Assembly: GCA_016713525.1 (NCBI GenBank)
Contig: JADJOZ010000012.1
Span: 248,001-312,000, forward strand
Source of the DNA: Bacteroidota bacterium
GTDB taxonomy: Bacteria > Bacteroidota > Bacteroidia > AKYH767-A > OLB10
Direction of reading: 5' to 3'
Length of the DNA stretch: 64,000 nucleotides
Shown here: piece after piece, positions 26,366 through 35,034 of the stretch
Layout of the letters: every line of letters begins with the position of its first letter
Position numbering within the stretch: the first letter of the stretch is position 1
Notes under the pieces: generated by a model
Seen by the model: only the letters and a program-made list of their open reading frames with translations
The model's database searches: none
What the model was told of the DNA's origin: nothing
Position numbers and translations under genes: made by a program

Positions 26366-28285
26366 ATGGAAAAAAAACGGGCAACCCGAAAAGATAAATT
26401 TACTGCTGAACCAAAGAAAAACAGGGAGATTACCTCTGAAAAGAATAAATCAACCGGTTTAATAGGTGGTATCATAATCGCTGTTTTGGGATTTATCTTG
26501 TATTCAAATACCCTGAATCACGGATTTACGCTCGATGATTATTCCGTAATCCTGGAAAACAGGGTCACCAAACAAGGTATATCTGCGATTCCTGAAATTT
26601 TCAAAACAAGCTATCGGTATGGCTATCATTTTACATCAGATGACTTATATCGTCCGGTTGTAAAAGCAATGTTCGCAGCAGAATGGGACATGGGAAATCA
26701 AAGTCCCAAAGCCGGTCACTGGATGAATGTATTATTCTATGCTTTGACAGGATGGATTCTTTACTTCTCCTTGTTACGAATCTCCAAAGGGAATGTGTTG
26801 TTTGCGTTTATTAGTGCTGCTCTGTTCATTGCTCATCCGGTGCACACCGAAGTAGTAGCCAGTATTAAGAGCCGCGACGAAATTCTGGCTTTCCTTTTCA
26901 GCATTTGGGCACTTGAAAGATATATCACTTCCATCAGAAATAAAAAAACATCAACACTTATAACCGCTGCTGCACTATACCTGATTGCACTACTTTCTAA
27001 AGAATCTGCCATCACATTCCTCGCTGTTTTTCCTTTGACAGCCTGGTTTTTCACGGATGAAAAGCCTGTTGACAGCCTCAAAAAACTTATCCCTGTTGCC
27101 GGTGCTGCATTGCTATTCCTTATAATCCGTGCTGCAGTACTTTCGGGCGCGACAACTGATAGTGTAAGCGTTGCCGACAACCTGCTTATGGCCGCGAAAG
27201 ATCCCGTTACCCGCTTTTGTACCGCTGTCCTTATTCTTGGTCTCTACCTGAAGTTACTGGTTTTCCCGCATCCCCTTGTATTCGATTATTCGTTCAATCA
27301 GATTCCTTTGGTAAATGCTGGCGATCCGTATTTCATAGCAGCTGCCCTGGTGCATTTAGGACTTTTGGTATTTGCAATTAAAACCATTAAAAGCAAAAAT
27401 CTTTTCGCATTTTCTATTTTATATTATTTCATTACGATTTCCATCTTCTCCAATATTTTGATAACTATCGGGTCATCGATGGGAGAGCGCTTTTTATACG
27501 CTCCATCTCTAGGTTTTTGTATGGCCGTCGCACTCGGAATTTCAAAGCTTGCAGGTTCTGTAGAACAAACTTCTGAAGTAACTATGCAACCACTTTTGAA
27601 ACCCAAATTATTAATTCCTTTATCAATGCTGATTGTTGCTTATTCCTTTAAAACCTTTGCTCAAAACCCGGTTTGGAAAAACAATTTTACTCTTTATTCA
27701 GATGGAGTTAAAAATTCTCCAAACAGTACCCGAACTCACTATTATCTGGGAAATTATCTGGTGAAGCCTGAAGTTTGGGAAGGTAAAAGCAATGAGATCC
27801 GTGATTCTATTTTGTATAGGGGAATTGGTTCCTTGAAGAAATCCATTGAGATCTATCCATATTTTGCCGATGCATTTACCCAAATGGGTGTTGCTTATTA
27901 TAAGATGAATAAGCTTGACAGTGCTATGATTTGTTATCAGGGTGCCCTCAAATTAAACCCCGGCTATGCAACAATTCACAACAATATTGGCACTGTTTAT
28001 TTTTCAACCGGAAAATATCCGGAAGCTCTCAAGGCTTTCCTGAAGGCCACACAACAAGACCCCAGGTATGCCGAAGCTCATGCAAATGCAGGCAGTGCCT
28101 ATGGAATGATGCAGCAATATGACAATGCTTTATCGAGCTTATTTCAAGCTATAAAATGGGATCCGAATTATGCTCAGGCTTACTTTTTTATTGGAATTAC
28201 TTACCAGTTTAAAGGTGACAAAGCGAATTCCGAAGCCTATCTTGCAAAAGCTTACAAACTCGATCCTTCGTTAAAGAAAAACTGA
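26366..28285 (+). CDS. GT-C-type membrane protein with C-terminal TPR repeats (TMTC-like)
   Basis: A protein of 639 residues from the ATG at 26366. About nine to eleven membrane segments span residues 30-440. The first outer loop has HGFTLDDYSVILENR, the DD motif of GT-C glycosyltransferases, followed by HPVHTEVVASIKSRDE. From about 460 on, three or more TPR units follow (YATIHNNIGTVYFSTGKYPEAL, AEAHANAGSAYGMMQQ). The layout equals that of the TMTC/DUF1736 proteins, which in animals O-mannosylate secreted proteins. A role in protein glycosylation at the membrane is an inference by homology. The stop is one base from the convergent diadenylate cyclase gene. Confidence 0.8.
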   Translation: MEKKRATRKDKFTAEPKKNREITSEKNKSTGLIGGIIIAVLGFILYSNTLNHGFTLDDYSVILENRVTKQGISAIPEIFKTSYRYGYHFTSDDLYRPVVKAMFAAEWDMGNQSPKAGHWMNVLFYALTGWILYFSLLRISKGNVLFAFISAALFIAHPVHTEVVASIKSRDEILAFLFSIWALERYITSIRNKKTSTLITAAALYLIALLSKESAITFLAVFPLTAWFFTDEKPVDSLKKLIPVAGAALLFLIIRAAVLSGATTDSVSVADNLLMAAKDPVTRFCTAVLILGLYLKLLVFPHPLVFDYSFNQIPLVNAGDPYFIAAALVHLGLLVFAIKTIKSKNLFAFSILYYFITISIFSNILITIGSSMGERFLYAPSLGFCMAVALGISKLAGSVEQTSEVTMQPLLKPKLLIPLSMLIVAYSFKTFAQNPVWKNNFTLYSDGVKNSPNSTRTHYYLGNYLVKPEVWEGKSNEIRDSILYRGIGSLKKSIEIYPYFADAFTQMGVAYYKMNKLDSAMICYQGALKLNPGYATIHNNIGTVYFSTGKYPEALKAFLKATQQDPRYAEAHANAGSAYGMMQQYDNALSSLFQAIKWDPNYAQAYFFIGITYQFKGDKANSEAYLAKAYKLDPSLKKN

Positions 28286-29082
28286 TTATTGCAGTTCTCT
28301 TGATAGTATTTTCTCAAGCTCTTCTGCCGTTAAATTAGCTCTTAATTCACCATCACGGGCAACAGCAATGCCTCCGGTTTCTTCTGATACCACAATTGCC
28401 AACGCATCACTTTGCTCTGAAATGCCAAGTGCTGCACGATGTCGCATTCCATAATGAGCCGGCAATTCGGCATTATCGGTTACGGGCAAAACACACCGGG
28501 CAGCTTTTATCTTATTTCCTGTAATAATAATTGCCCCATCGTGCATAGGACTGTTTTTAAAAATATGCTTTCAATTAACCTCTTTGAAACCTCCGCATCC
28601 ATGATGTCGCCGGTAGTAGCATAGAATTTCAAATCCGAATTACGGGAAATGACAATCAGCGCTCCGGTGCGGCTTTTAGCCATATTGGTGCAGGCTTTCA
28701 CAATTGGAGTAATATTGGTTGCTGAAGCTTTTTGAAATTGAAAATTCCATTTGAATAAATTCCTGGCAAAGGTGTTTTTAGCTAAGAAACTGTTGGCTCC
28801 CAGCAAAATCAGGAATCGCCGGACTTCCTGCTGAAAAACGATGATCAAAGCAATTACGCCAACCCCGATAAACTGTCCCAACAATGCCCCCAATAGTTGC
28901 ATATCGAGGACCTTTACACATAACCACCACAGGAGGTATATTGATATTAATCCGATGAAAATATTCATCGCCACACCACCTTTGAGCAACTCATAAAGTT
29001 TATAAAGCAAAAAGGCTACCAACAGAATATCGATGATATCCAGTAACCGGATGCTTAAAAAGCCAATATGAAATATTTCCAT
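28286..29082 (-). CDS. cdaA: Diadenylate cyclase CdaA (DacA type) (single-base frameshift)
   Basis: Makes cyclic di-AMP from two ATP. After repair a protein of 265 residues: three membrane helices (about 12-30, 38-57, 62-80), then the DAC domain with HDGAIIITGNKIKAARC and RHRAALGISEQSDA, the DGA and RHR motifs of the active site. One base is missing in the A5 run at 28559-28563; with it the frame runs ESIFFKNSPMHDGA. Length and motifs then match the family. No cyclic di-AMP phosphodiesterase is seen in the window. Confidence 0.9.
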
Positions 29083-29126
29083 GTGGTAAAATTAAAAACA
29101 ATATCGCAATAATGAACGGTTCCGGT

Positions 29127-29751
29127 TCACAGGTTATTCACGTCAGATACTGATAAGTAAAATCGATAAGGAAGAAAAGCATCCTCTTTCGCATAATCAA
29201 CTCCGATTCGGGGAGTAACCAATAATTTACCGGGATTAAATTGCAGATTTCGGTCTTCAATCCAAATAGTTTTACCTGAAAGTTTCACCCGGTTATGAGC
29301 GATACCGATGCCCAGTGCTTTAGAAACTTTTCCGGGACCATTGAATGCGGTACCGGAATCGCGTCCTTTAACACCACGCCGGTTAAACATTATTTCTGCA
29401 TTTAATAAAGGATAAATACCTCTGATCAAAACAGCATGAGGGACACCCGCAACATTGGTTACTACATTAAAAAGATGATGAATCCCATAACATAAATAAA
29501 CATACGAAATCCCTCTCCTTTTCATACATCACACGGGTACGCTCCGTATTTCTTCCTCCATAAGCATGACTGGCTTTGTCAGTTTCTCCGGCATAAGCTT
29601 CAGTCTCTGAAATAACCCCGGCACAAACTTGTCCGTCAATTCTGGTAAACAGAACTTTTCCTATTAAATCGCGGGCAACGGCGACAACATCGGCTTTTAA
29701 ATAATAATCATTTGGTAGTTTCACCTGACTTTTTCCCTTTCGGTTTAACAA
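29127..29751 (-). CDS. 3-methyladenine DNA glycosylase, AAG/MPG family (frameshift)
   Basis: Removes alkylated purines from DNA. After repair about 207 residues: VARDLIGKVLFTRI, the ETEAYAGETDKASHAYGG block (catalytic glutamate region), RNTERTRVMY, then YVYLCYGIHHLFNVV and the C-terminal GPGKVSKALGIG. The frame breaks near 29511-29523 between MYEK and GISYVYLCYG; one extra base in the G/A-rich stretch would explain it. The start overlaps the recQ stop by 44 bases; a GTG about 27 bases later (VKLPNDYYL) is an alternative. Together with recQ it forms a DNA repair pair. Confidence 0.88.
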
Positions 29752-31651
29752 TTACCAATCTGCCATTGCTATTGTATTTAATCATGGCCTGATCTACCAT
29801 CCAGGTAATCAGATGCAAAATTTTCTCACTTTGAAGGGGTTTTAAATGCTGCATGATATCATCCATTGTTGCAGGTCCTGCAGTTACGAATTCCATGACC
29901 TGAGTGCTGAATTTGTCAATTTCAATGGCATTCAGATCAAGCTTATTGAGTTCCCTGCAATAATCACAATTCCCGCAACGATGCAAACCTGTTTCACCAA
30001 AATAGGCAAGCAATACCATGCTCCTGCATAAATGAGTGGAAGTAACATAGGAAATCACTGTTTCAGATTTGGAAATATAAAGCTCTTTCCGTTTCAGATA
30101 TTTCTTTTCATCGATACTCAAATAAGTAGCCTCTTCCCGGGGTTGAGTGAAAGTTAACTGAGGCAAATCTTTTCGTGGCGAATAGGATAAAATTCCTGCC
30201 TGATGCAGAAAATTCAGACGAGTTACCACATCGTCAAAAGTGAATTGTAACCGGTTAGCCAACTCGGGTTCATTAATTCTCACAAAATCGTCAAATACTC
30301 CTTCACAGGAACGCAAAATTGTTTTAATAAACAGGTCGTATCGGGGATGGGCAACCTGAAAATTATAAAGGTCAAAATTACTGACTTTAAAATGAATTTT
30401 TGAGGGTGAAAATACGGCATCAGTCAATGAAATTAAACCTTCCGATTCCAATAAACGCAGGCAACTCAAAGTGGTGAGAGGATTAAAATTATAATTTGCA
30501 ATAAACCTGGTAATTTCAAAGTCAAAACTAACACCAATACCTGAATTGACCGGTACCTGCAGGTAATTGGCGAGTGCCTGATACACATTTTTTATTTCTT
30601 TGATAGGAGGGAAGGAAGTTTCCCGTCGATTTTTTAAATCCAGAATGTCTGATTCATTATATAAAACTATGGCAAAAGCACTTTGTTCATCACGCCCTCC
30701 ACGTCCGGCTTCCTGATAGTAGGATTCCAGGTTATCGGGCAGGTCCATATGAATTACAATACGGACATCGGGTTTATCGATACCCATTCCGAATGCATTG
30801 GTACAAACCATAATTCTGGTCCGGTTATGCTTCCAGTCATCCTGTTTCTGACTTCTGAGTTCAGGATGTAAGCCTGCATGATAATAATCGGCTGATATTT
30901 TGTGTTGCTGCAGCACCTTGGCAAATTCACGTGTTCTTTTACGATTTCTGACATAAACTACACCGGTTCCTCTGACTTTAGAAAGAATTTCAACCATTCG
31001 TGTAATCTTATCCTCGACATGATACACCAGATAGCTCAGATTCTTTCTTTCGAACGATTTGGTGAAGAAATTTGGCTTTCGGAATGCCAGTTGCTTCATA
31101 ATATCATCGCGCACCTCAGGGGTTGCCGTAGCGGTTAATGCCATTACCGGTGTGCCGGGATGTAGTTCACGTATTTCCGCAATTCGCAGGTACGGAGGAC
31201 GGAAATCGTAACCCCACTGAGAAATACAATGTGCTTCATCAACAGCAATCATACTCAGCTTCATTTTTGAGATGCGTTCTTGCACTAATTCAGATAGCAG
31301 ACGCTCGGGTGACAGGTATAAAAACTTAACCTGACCATAAATGCAATTATCGAGTGCCACATCAACAGCATCGCGACTCATTCCGGAGTACACGGCAACC
31401 GCTTTAATACCTTTATCAATCAGATTTTCAACCTGATCTTTCATAAGGGCAATCAGTGGAGAAATCACAATACAAACACCGTCAAGAACCAATGCTGGGA
31501 CCTGAAAGCAGACAGATTTCCCTCCTCCGGTAGGCAACAGTGCCAAAGTATCATTACCTTGTAAAAGAGAATGAATAATCTCTTCCTGCAAGGGTCTGAA
31601 ACGATCGTGTTTCCAGTACTGTCGTAATATCTGAAGTGGTTTGTCGGGCAT
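29708..31651 (-). CDS. recQ: RecQ-type ATP-dependent DNA helicase
   Basis: A protein of 647 residues, 3'-5' helicase of superfamily 2. Walker A is LPTGGGKSVCF, the DEAH box AVDEAHCISQWGYDFRP (also the RecQ aromatic-rich loop), motif VI RDEQSAFAIV after YYQEAGRGGR. The zinc-binding domain carries RCGNCDYC with two upstream cysteines, and the C-terminal winged-helix part is short; I see no clear HRDC domain. Bacteroidota often encode such a short RecQ besides a longer one. The gene is followed by the glycosylase gene with overlap. Confidence 0.92.
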   Translation of the reverse strand: MPDKPLQILRQYWKHDRFRPLQEEIIHSLLQGNDTLALLPTGGGKSVCFQVPALVLDGVCIVISPLIALMKDQVENLIDKGIKAVAVYSGMSRDAVDVALDNCIYGQVKFLYLSPERLLSELVQERISKMKLSMIAVDEAHCISQWGYDFRPPYLRIAEIRELHPGTPVMALTATATPEVRDDIMKQLAFRKPNFFTKSFERKNLSYLVYHVEDKITRMVEILSKVRGTGVVYVRNRKRTREFAKVLQQHKISADYYHAGLHPELRSQKQDDWKHNRTRIMVCTNAFGMGIDKPDVRIVIHMDLPDNLESYYQEAGRGGRDEQSAFAIVLYNESDILDLKNRRETSFPPIKEIKNVYQALANYLQVPVNSGIGVSFDFEITRFIANYNFNPLTTLSCLRLLESEGLISLTDAVFSPSKIHFKVSNFDLYNFQVAHPRYDLFIKTILRSCEGVFDDFVRINEPELANRLQFTFDDVVTRLNFLHQAGILSYSPRKDLPQLTFTQPREEATYLSIDEKKYLKRKELYISKSETVISYVTSTHLCRSMVLLAYFGETGLHRCGNCDYCRELNKLDLNAIEIDKFSTQVMEFVTAGPATMDDIMQHLKPLQSEKILHLITWMVDQAMIKYNSNGRLVIVKPKGKKSGETTK

Positions 31652-31737
31652 ATTGAAAATGGGCCTTTAAAAGCAATATAGACAGCGAAGATAAGGAAAA
31701 TTAGGAAAAGGAACGGGAGGGAAGGGGCATAAACGTA

Positions 31738-31768
31738 AAAAGCCCACCGGGAACGGCAGGCTTTTCAA
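31738..31768 (-). terminator. Terminator of the histone H1-like gene
   Basis: AAAAGCC and GGCTTTT (31738-31744, 31759-31765) with an inner CCG-GGAA-CGG hairpin; the minus strand ends in five T. It lies between the H1-like gene and recQ. Confidence 0.65.
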
Positions 31769-31785
31769 ATTTATGCTTTAAAGAA

Positions 31786-32258
31786 TTATTTCTTCTTTTT
31801 AGCAGCAGCTTTCTTCTTAGGAGCAGCTTTTTTAGCAGCAGCTTTCTTTTTAGGAGCAGCTTTTTTCTTAGCAGCAGCTTTTTTCTTAGGAGCAGCTTTC
31901 TTTTTAGTAGCAGCTTTTTTCTTAGCAGCAGCTTTCTTTTTAGGAGCAGCTTTTTTCTTAGCAGCAGCTTTCTTCTTAGGAGCAGCTTTTTTCGCTGACA
32001 TTACTTTCTTAGCAGCTTTTTTCTTAGCAGCTTTCTTTTTAGCAGCAGGTTTTTTCTTAGGAGCAGCTTTCTTAGCAGCAGCTTTCTTCTTAGGAGCAGC
32101 AGCTTTTTTAGCTACTTTCTTTGCAACTTTTTCTTAGCAGCAGCCTTCTTTTTTGGAGCAGCTTTTTTTGCAGCAGCTTTCTTTTTAGGAGCGGCTTTCT
32201 TTGCAGAAACAGACTTCGATTTAGAAGCAGATTTCTTTACTGATTTTTTTTTCATCAT
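31786..32258 (-). CDS. Histone H1-like Lys/Ala/Pro-rich DNA-binding protein (single-base frameshift)
   Basis: After repair a protein of about 157 residues made almost entirely of AAKKKAAPKKK-type repeats, with a short N-terminal MMKKKSVKKSASKSKS segment. The composition (Lys, Ala, Pro) equals the tail of eukaryotic linker histone H1, and similar proteins occur in Bacteroidota, Chlamydia and Bordetella, where they compact DNA. Binding to the nucleoid is inferred. The T5 run at 32128-32132 lacks one base: without it the frame ends at KKKLQRK, with it the repeats continue unbroken to the stop at 31786. Repeat number may vary, and assembly may be unreliable here. Confidence 0.8.
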
Positions 32259-32439
32259 GATTTTTGTTAATTAATTAATTGGTTAATACACTTTTTTACT
32301 TAGTTTCTTTTCTAAAGGTTACAATTAGCTCTTATTCATCTCATTTATATAATTCCTTTGATGTGTAGTGAACCTAATTCACAAGTTGCAATCATGTAAA
32401 TCCATTTCATGGAATACAGATTCCGTCCACATCTTAAAT

Positions 32440-33684
32440 CTATACAGGTACTATTTTATCAGCCTGGTATTGTCCTGCCTTCAACTTAACTTGAATTTTG
32501 GTGAAGGCATCAATGGTATACTTTACATCTTCCAGGGTATGAACTGCTGTAGGAATTAACCGAAGCATGATCACACCTTTTGGTACCACCGGATAAACAA
32601 CCATGGAGCAGAAGATATCATAATTTTCCCGTAAATCGATAATCAGATTGGTGGCTTCCGGAATTGATCCATTCAGGTAAACCGGAGTAACCGGTGACTC
32701 AGTATTTCCGATTTCGAAGCCTGCTGCTACGAGTCCTTTTTGAAGGGCTCTGACAATTTCCCATAAATTGTCTTTTAATTTAGGCTGGGTTCTTAATAAT
32801 TCCAACCGTTTGAGTGCCCCAACAACCAAAGGCATTGGTAATGATTTGGCAAATATTTGTGAACGCATATTGTGTTTGAAGTAATCAACCACCTGCGCAT
32901 CACTTGCAATAAATGCACCTATTGATGCCATTGACTTGGCAAATGTGCCAAAATAGATATCAATTCCATCCTGAACACCTTGTTCTTCGCCGGTACCTGC
33001 ACCTGTTTTGCCCATAGTTCCGAAACCATGTGCATCATCTACAAATAACCGGAAAGAATACTTCTTCTTTAAGGCTACTATTTCTTTCAACTTGCCCTGA
33101 TCACCCGACATTCCAAATACACCTTCTGTAATTACAAGGATTGCTCCACCTGTTTCTGTTGCCAGTCTGGTAGCTCTTTCCAATTGTTTTTCAAGATTGG
33201 CTATATCATTATGCGGGTAAACAAAACGTTTGCCCATATGTAATCTCACTCCATCTATAATACAGGCATGAGATTCCGAATCGTATACAATTACATCATG
33301 GCGGTCAACTAAACAATCAATGGCACTCACCATTCCCTGATACCCGAAATTGAGCAGGATAGAAGCCTCTTTCATTTCGAATTCGGCAAGTTCTTTTTCG
33401 AGTTGTTCGTGTAAAACACTGTTTCCCGACATCATCCTGGCGCCCATCGGAAGTGCATTGCCATATTTAACAGCAGCATCACCGTCGGCTTTTCTGACTT
33501 CAGGATGGTTGGCTAATCCAAGATAATTATTGAGACTCCACACTAATTTTTCTTTACCGCGAAAAATCATCTTGTTTGAAATTTCTCCCTCTAATCTGGG
33601 AAACATAAAGTAACCATAAGATTCTTTCGAATGCATCCCTAATGGTCCGCGGTTCTTAAGTAGTTTTTCAAACAAATCTGTCAT
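32440..33684 (-). CDS. PLP-dependent alpha-oxoamine synthase, probably serine palmitoyltransferase
   Basis: A protein of 414 residues of the KBL/BioF/SPT family. The PLP lysine is K250 in FGTFAKSMASIG, and the PLP-binding aspartate lies in VDDAHGFG; NNYLGLANHP and SILLNFGYQGMVSA are also family blocks. The enzyme joins an amino acid and an acyl-CoA with loss of CO2. The N-terminal SKESYGYFMFPRLEG type and the length fit the serine palmitoyltransferase of Bacteroidota, which starts sphingolipid synthesis; glycine C-acetyltransferase is the main alternative. It is transcribed away from bamD. Confidence 0.78.
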   Translation of the reverse strand: MTDLFEKLLKNRGPLGMHSKESYGYFMFPRLEGEISNKMIFRGKEKLVWSLNNYLGLANHPEVRKADGDAAVKYGNALPMGARMMSGNSVLHEQLEKELAEFEMKEASILLNFGYQGMVSAIDCLVDRHDVIVYDSESHACIIDGVRLHMGKRFVYPHNDIANLEKQLERATRLATETGGAILVITEGVFGMSGDQGKLKEIVALKKKYSFRLFVDDAHGFGTMGKTGAGTGEEQGVQDGIDIYFGTFAKSMASIGAFIASDAQVVDYFKHNMRSQIFAKSLPMPLVVGALKRLELLRTQPKLKDNLWEIVRALQKGLVAAGFEIGNTESPVTPVYLNGSIPEATNLIIDLRENYDIFCSMVVYPVVPKGVIMLRLIPTAVHTLEDVKYTIDAFTKIQVKLKAGQYQADKIVPV

Positions 33685-33795
33685 ATGTCCGGCTTATAGT
33701 TTTTTGCCTTGGAAATTATTCCGAAAGATCAACACAATTTTTCTTTTTAAAACACGTAAGGTCAGAATGTTTTCAACAACAAATTGTTAATGACG

Positions 33796-33803
33796 CAAAT
33801 ATA
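33796..33803 (-). promoter_or_regulatory. Candidate -7 element of the oxoamine synthase gene
   Basis: On the minus strand TATATTTG, a perfect TAnnTTTG match about 110 bases before the start. It faces the bamD element 26 bases away, so the two promoters are back to back. Confidence 0.5.
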
Positions 33804-33829
33804 CAAAAAAATGTTTCCAAAATAATTCT

Positions 33830-33837
33830 TATCTTTG
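33830..33837 (+). promoter_or_regulatory. Candidate -7 element of bamD, leaderless
   Basis: TATCTTTG, a perfect TAnnTTTG match, ends four bases before the bamD ATG at 33842, so transcription would begin at or next to the start codon. Confidence 0.5.
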
Positions 33838-33841
33838 TATC

Positions 33842-34665
33842 ATGAAAAGAAACCTGATCCCATTTACATTCATTTTACTTTTTCAATTCTTACTTTTAGT
33901 TCATGCAGTAAGTTTAGTAAAATACAAAAGAGCACTGATATGGAAGCAAAATATCAGGCAGCTGTTAAGTACTATGAAAAGAAAAGTTATTTCCAGGCAC
34001 TCCAGTTGTTCGAAGAATTAATTACCGTTTTCAGAGGAACAATCCGTGCTGAAGAAACTTACTTCTATTATGCACAATGCTATTTCGAAACCGGAGATTA
34101 TACCATCGCTGCATATCACTTTAATAATTTCAACCAAACTTTTCCAGGTTCCGCAAAAGCTGAAGAAGCACTTTTTAAAAATGCATATTGTTATTATCTC
34201 GATTCACCGGTTTCATCACTCGACCAGAAAAATACACTTGATGCAATCCGTCAATTTCAACTTTTTGTAAACAGATATCCGCAATCAGATAAAGTTCAAA
34301 ACTGCAATCAACTTATTGATGAACTCCGCCTCAAATTAGAAACTAAGGAATTTAATAATGCCAAACTTTATTTTAAAACCGGACAAAATAAAGCTGCTTT
34401 GACTGCATTCCAAAATGTGATTAAATCATTTCCTTCATCTATATATAAAGAGGAGTGCCTTTATTTAGCTTTCCGTTCTTCTTATTTATATGCCAACCAA
34501 AGTATCGATTCTAAAAAATCTGAACGCTATAAATATGCAATCGAAAGCTACTATAAACTAATCGATGCCTTCCCCTCAGGCAAATTTAACCGTGACGCCG
34601 AGAAAATCTTCCTGGAATGCCAGGATCGCCTGAAAAAGCTGGAAAAAAGTGCCAATCTCATATAA
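33842..34665 (+). CDS. bamD: Outer membrane assembly lipoprotein BamD (single-base frameshift)
   Basis: Lipoprotein of the BAM complex that inserts beta-barrel proteins in the outer membrane. After repair 274 residues. The start MKRNLIPFTFILLF and the lipobox FSSC lie in different frames in the given sequence; one missing T in the T5 run at 33879-33883 joins them. The mature part holds the family's TPR-like units: YYEKKSYFQALQLFEELI, EETYFYYAQCYFETGDYTIA, NNFNQTFPGSAKAEEALF and ALTAFQNVIKSFPSS. rpoZ follows after 39 bases, a gene order typical for the phylum. Confidence 0.9.
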
Positions 34666-34671
34666 TTTCAT

Positions 34672-34679
34672 TACTTTTG
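34672..34679 (+). promoter_or_regulatory. Candidate -7 element of rpoZ
   Basis: TACTTTTG, a perfect TAnnTTTG match, 25 bases before the rpoZ ATG and inside the bamD-rpoZ gap; rpoZ and the genes after it could be transcribed on their own. Confidence 0.5.
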
Positions 34680-34704
34680 CACCTCATTTAATACTGAAGG
34701 AACC

Positions 34705-35022
34705 ATGTCTTATAAAAATGCAGCTTCTACCACCATTACCCGAGATCTTCTCCAATACGAAAAAGGAACAGGTAATATCTATGAATCACTGGTAGTTATA
34801 GCTAAAAGAGCCAATCACATCTCCTCAGAACTGAAAGAAGAACTTCAGAATAAACTGTCTGAATTCACTGCCAGTACAGATAATCTGGAAGAGGTTTTTG
34901 AAAATAGGGAACAAATTGAGATTTCTAAGTTCTACGAAAGACTCCCAAAGCCCGTCCTTATTGCCCTTCAGGAATATCTTGATGGTAAAATCTACCACAG
35001 GAATCCTGCCAAAGAACAATAA
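34705..35022 (+). CDS. rpoZ: RNA polymerase omega subunit (Rpb6-like), Bacteroidota type
   Basis: A protein of 105 residues. The segment TTITRDLLQYEKGTGNIYES and then VVIAKRANHIS is the omega/Rpb6 core (the Bacteroidota omega is longer and more divergent than the E. coli form); a helical tail follows. Its place between bamD and coaBC is the conserved order in this phylum and supports the call. coaBC begins 12 bases after the stop. Confidence 0.85.
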   Translation: MSYKNAASTTITRDLLQYEKGTGNIYESLVVIAKRANHISSELKEELQNKLSEFTASTDNLEEVFENREQIEISKFYERLPKPVLIALQEYLDGKIYHRNPAKEQ

Positions 35023-35034
35023 TTTTTCCTCAAC

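Noticed and set aside
31138..31329. Plus-strand open frames inside recQ and other genes on the opposite strand
   Set aside because: They lie fully in well-conserved genes on the other strand, show no family resemblance and have no start context; they are shadows.
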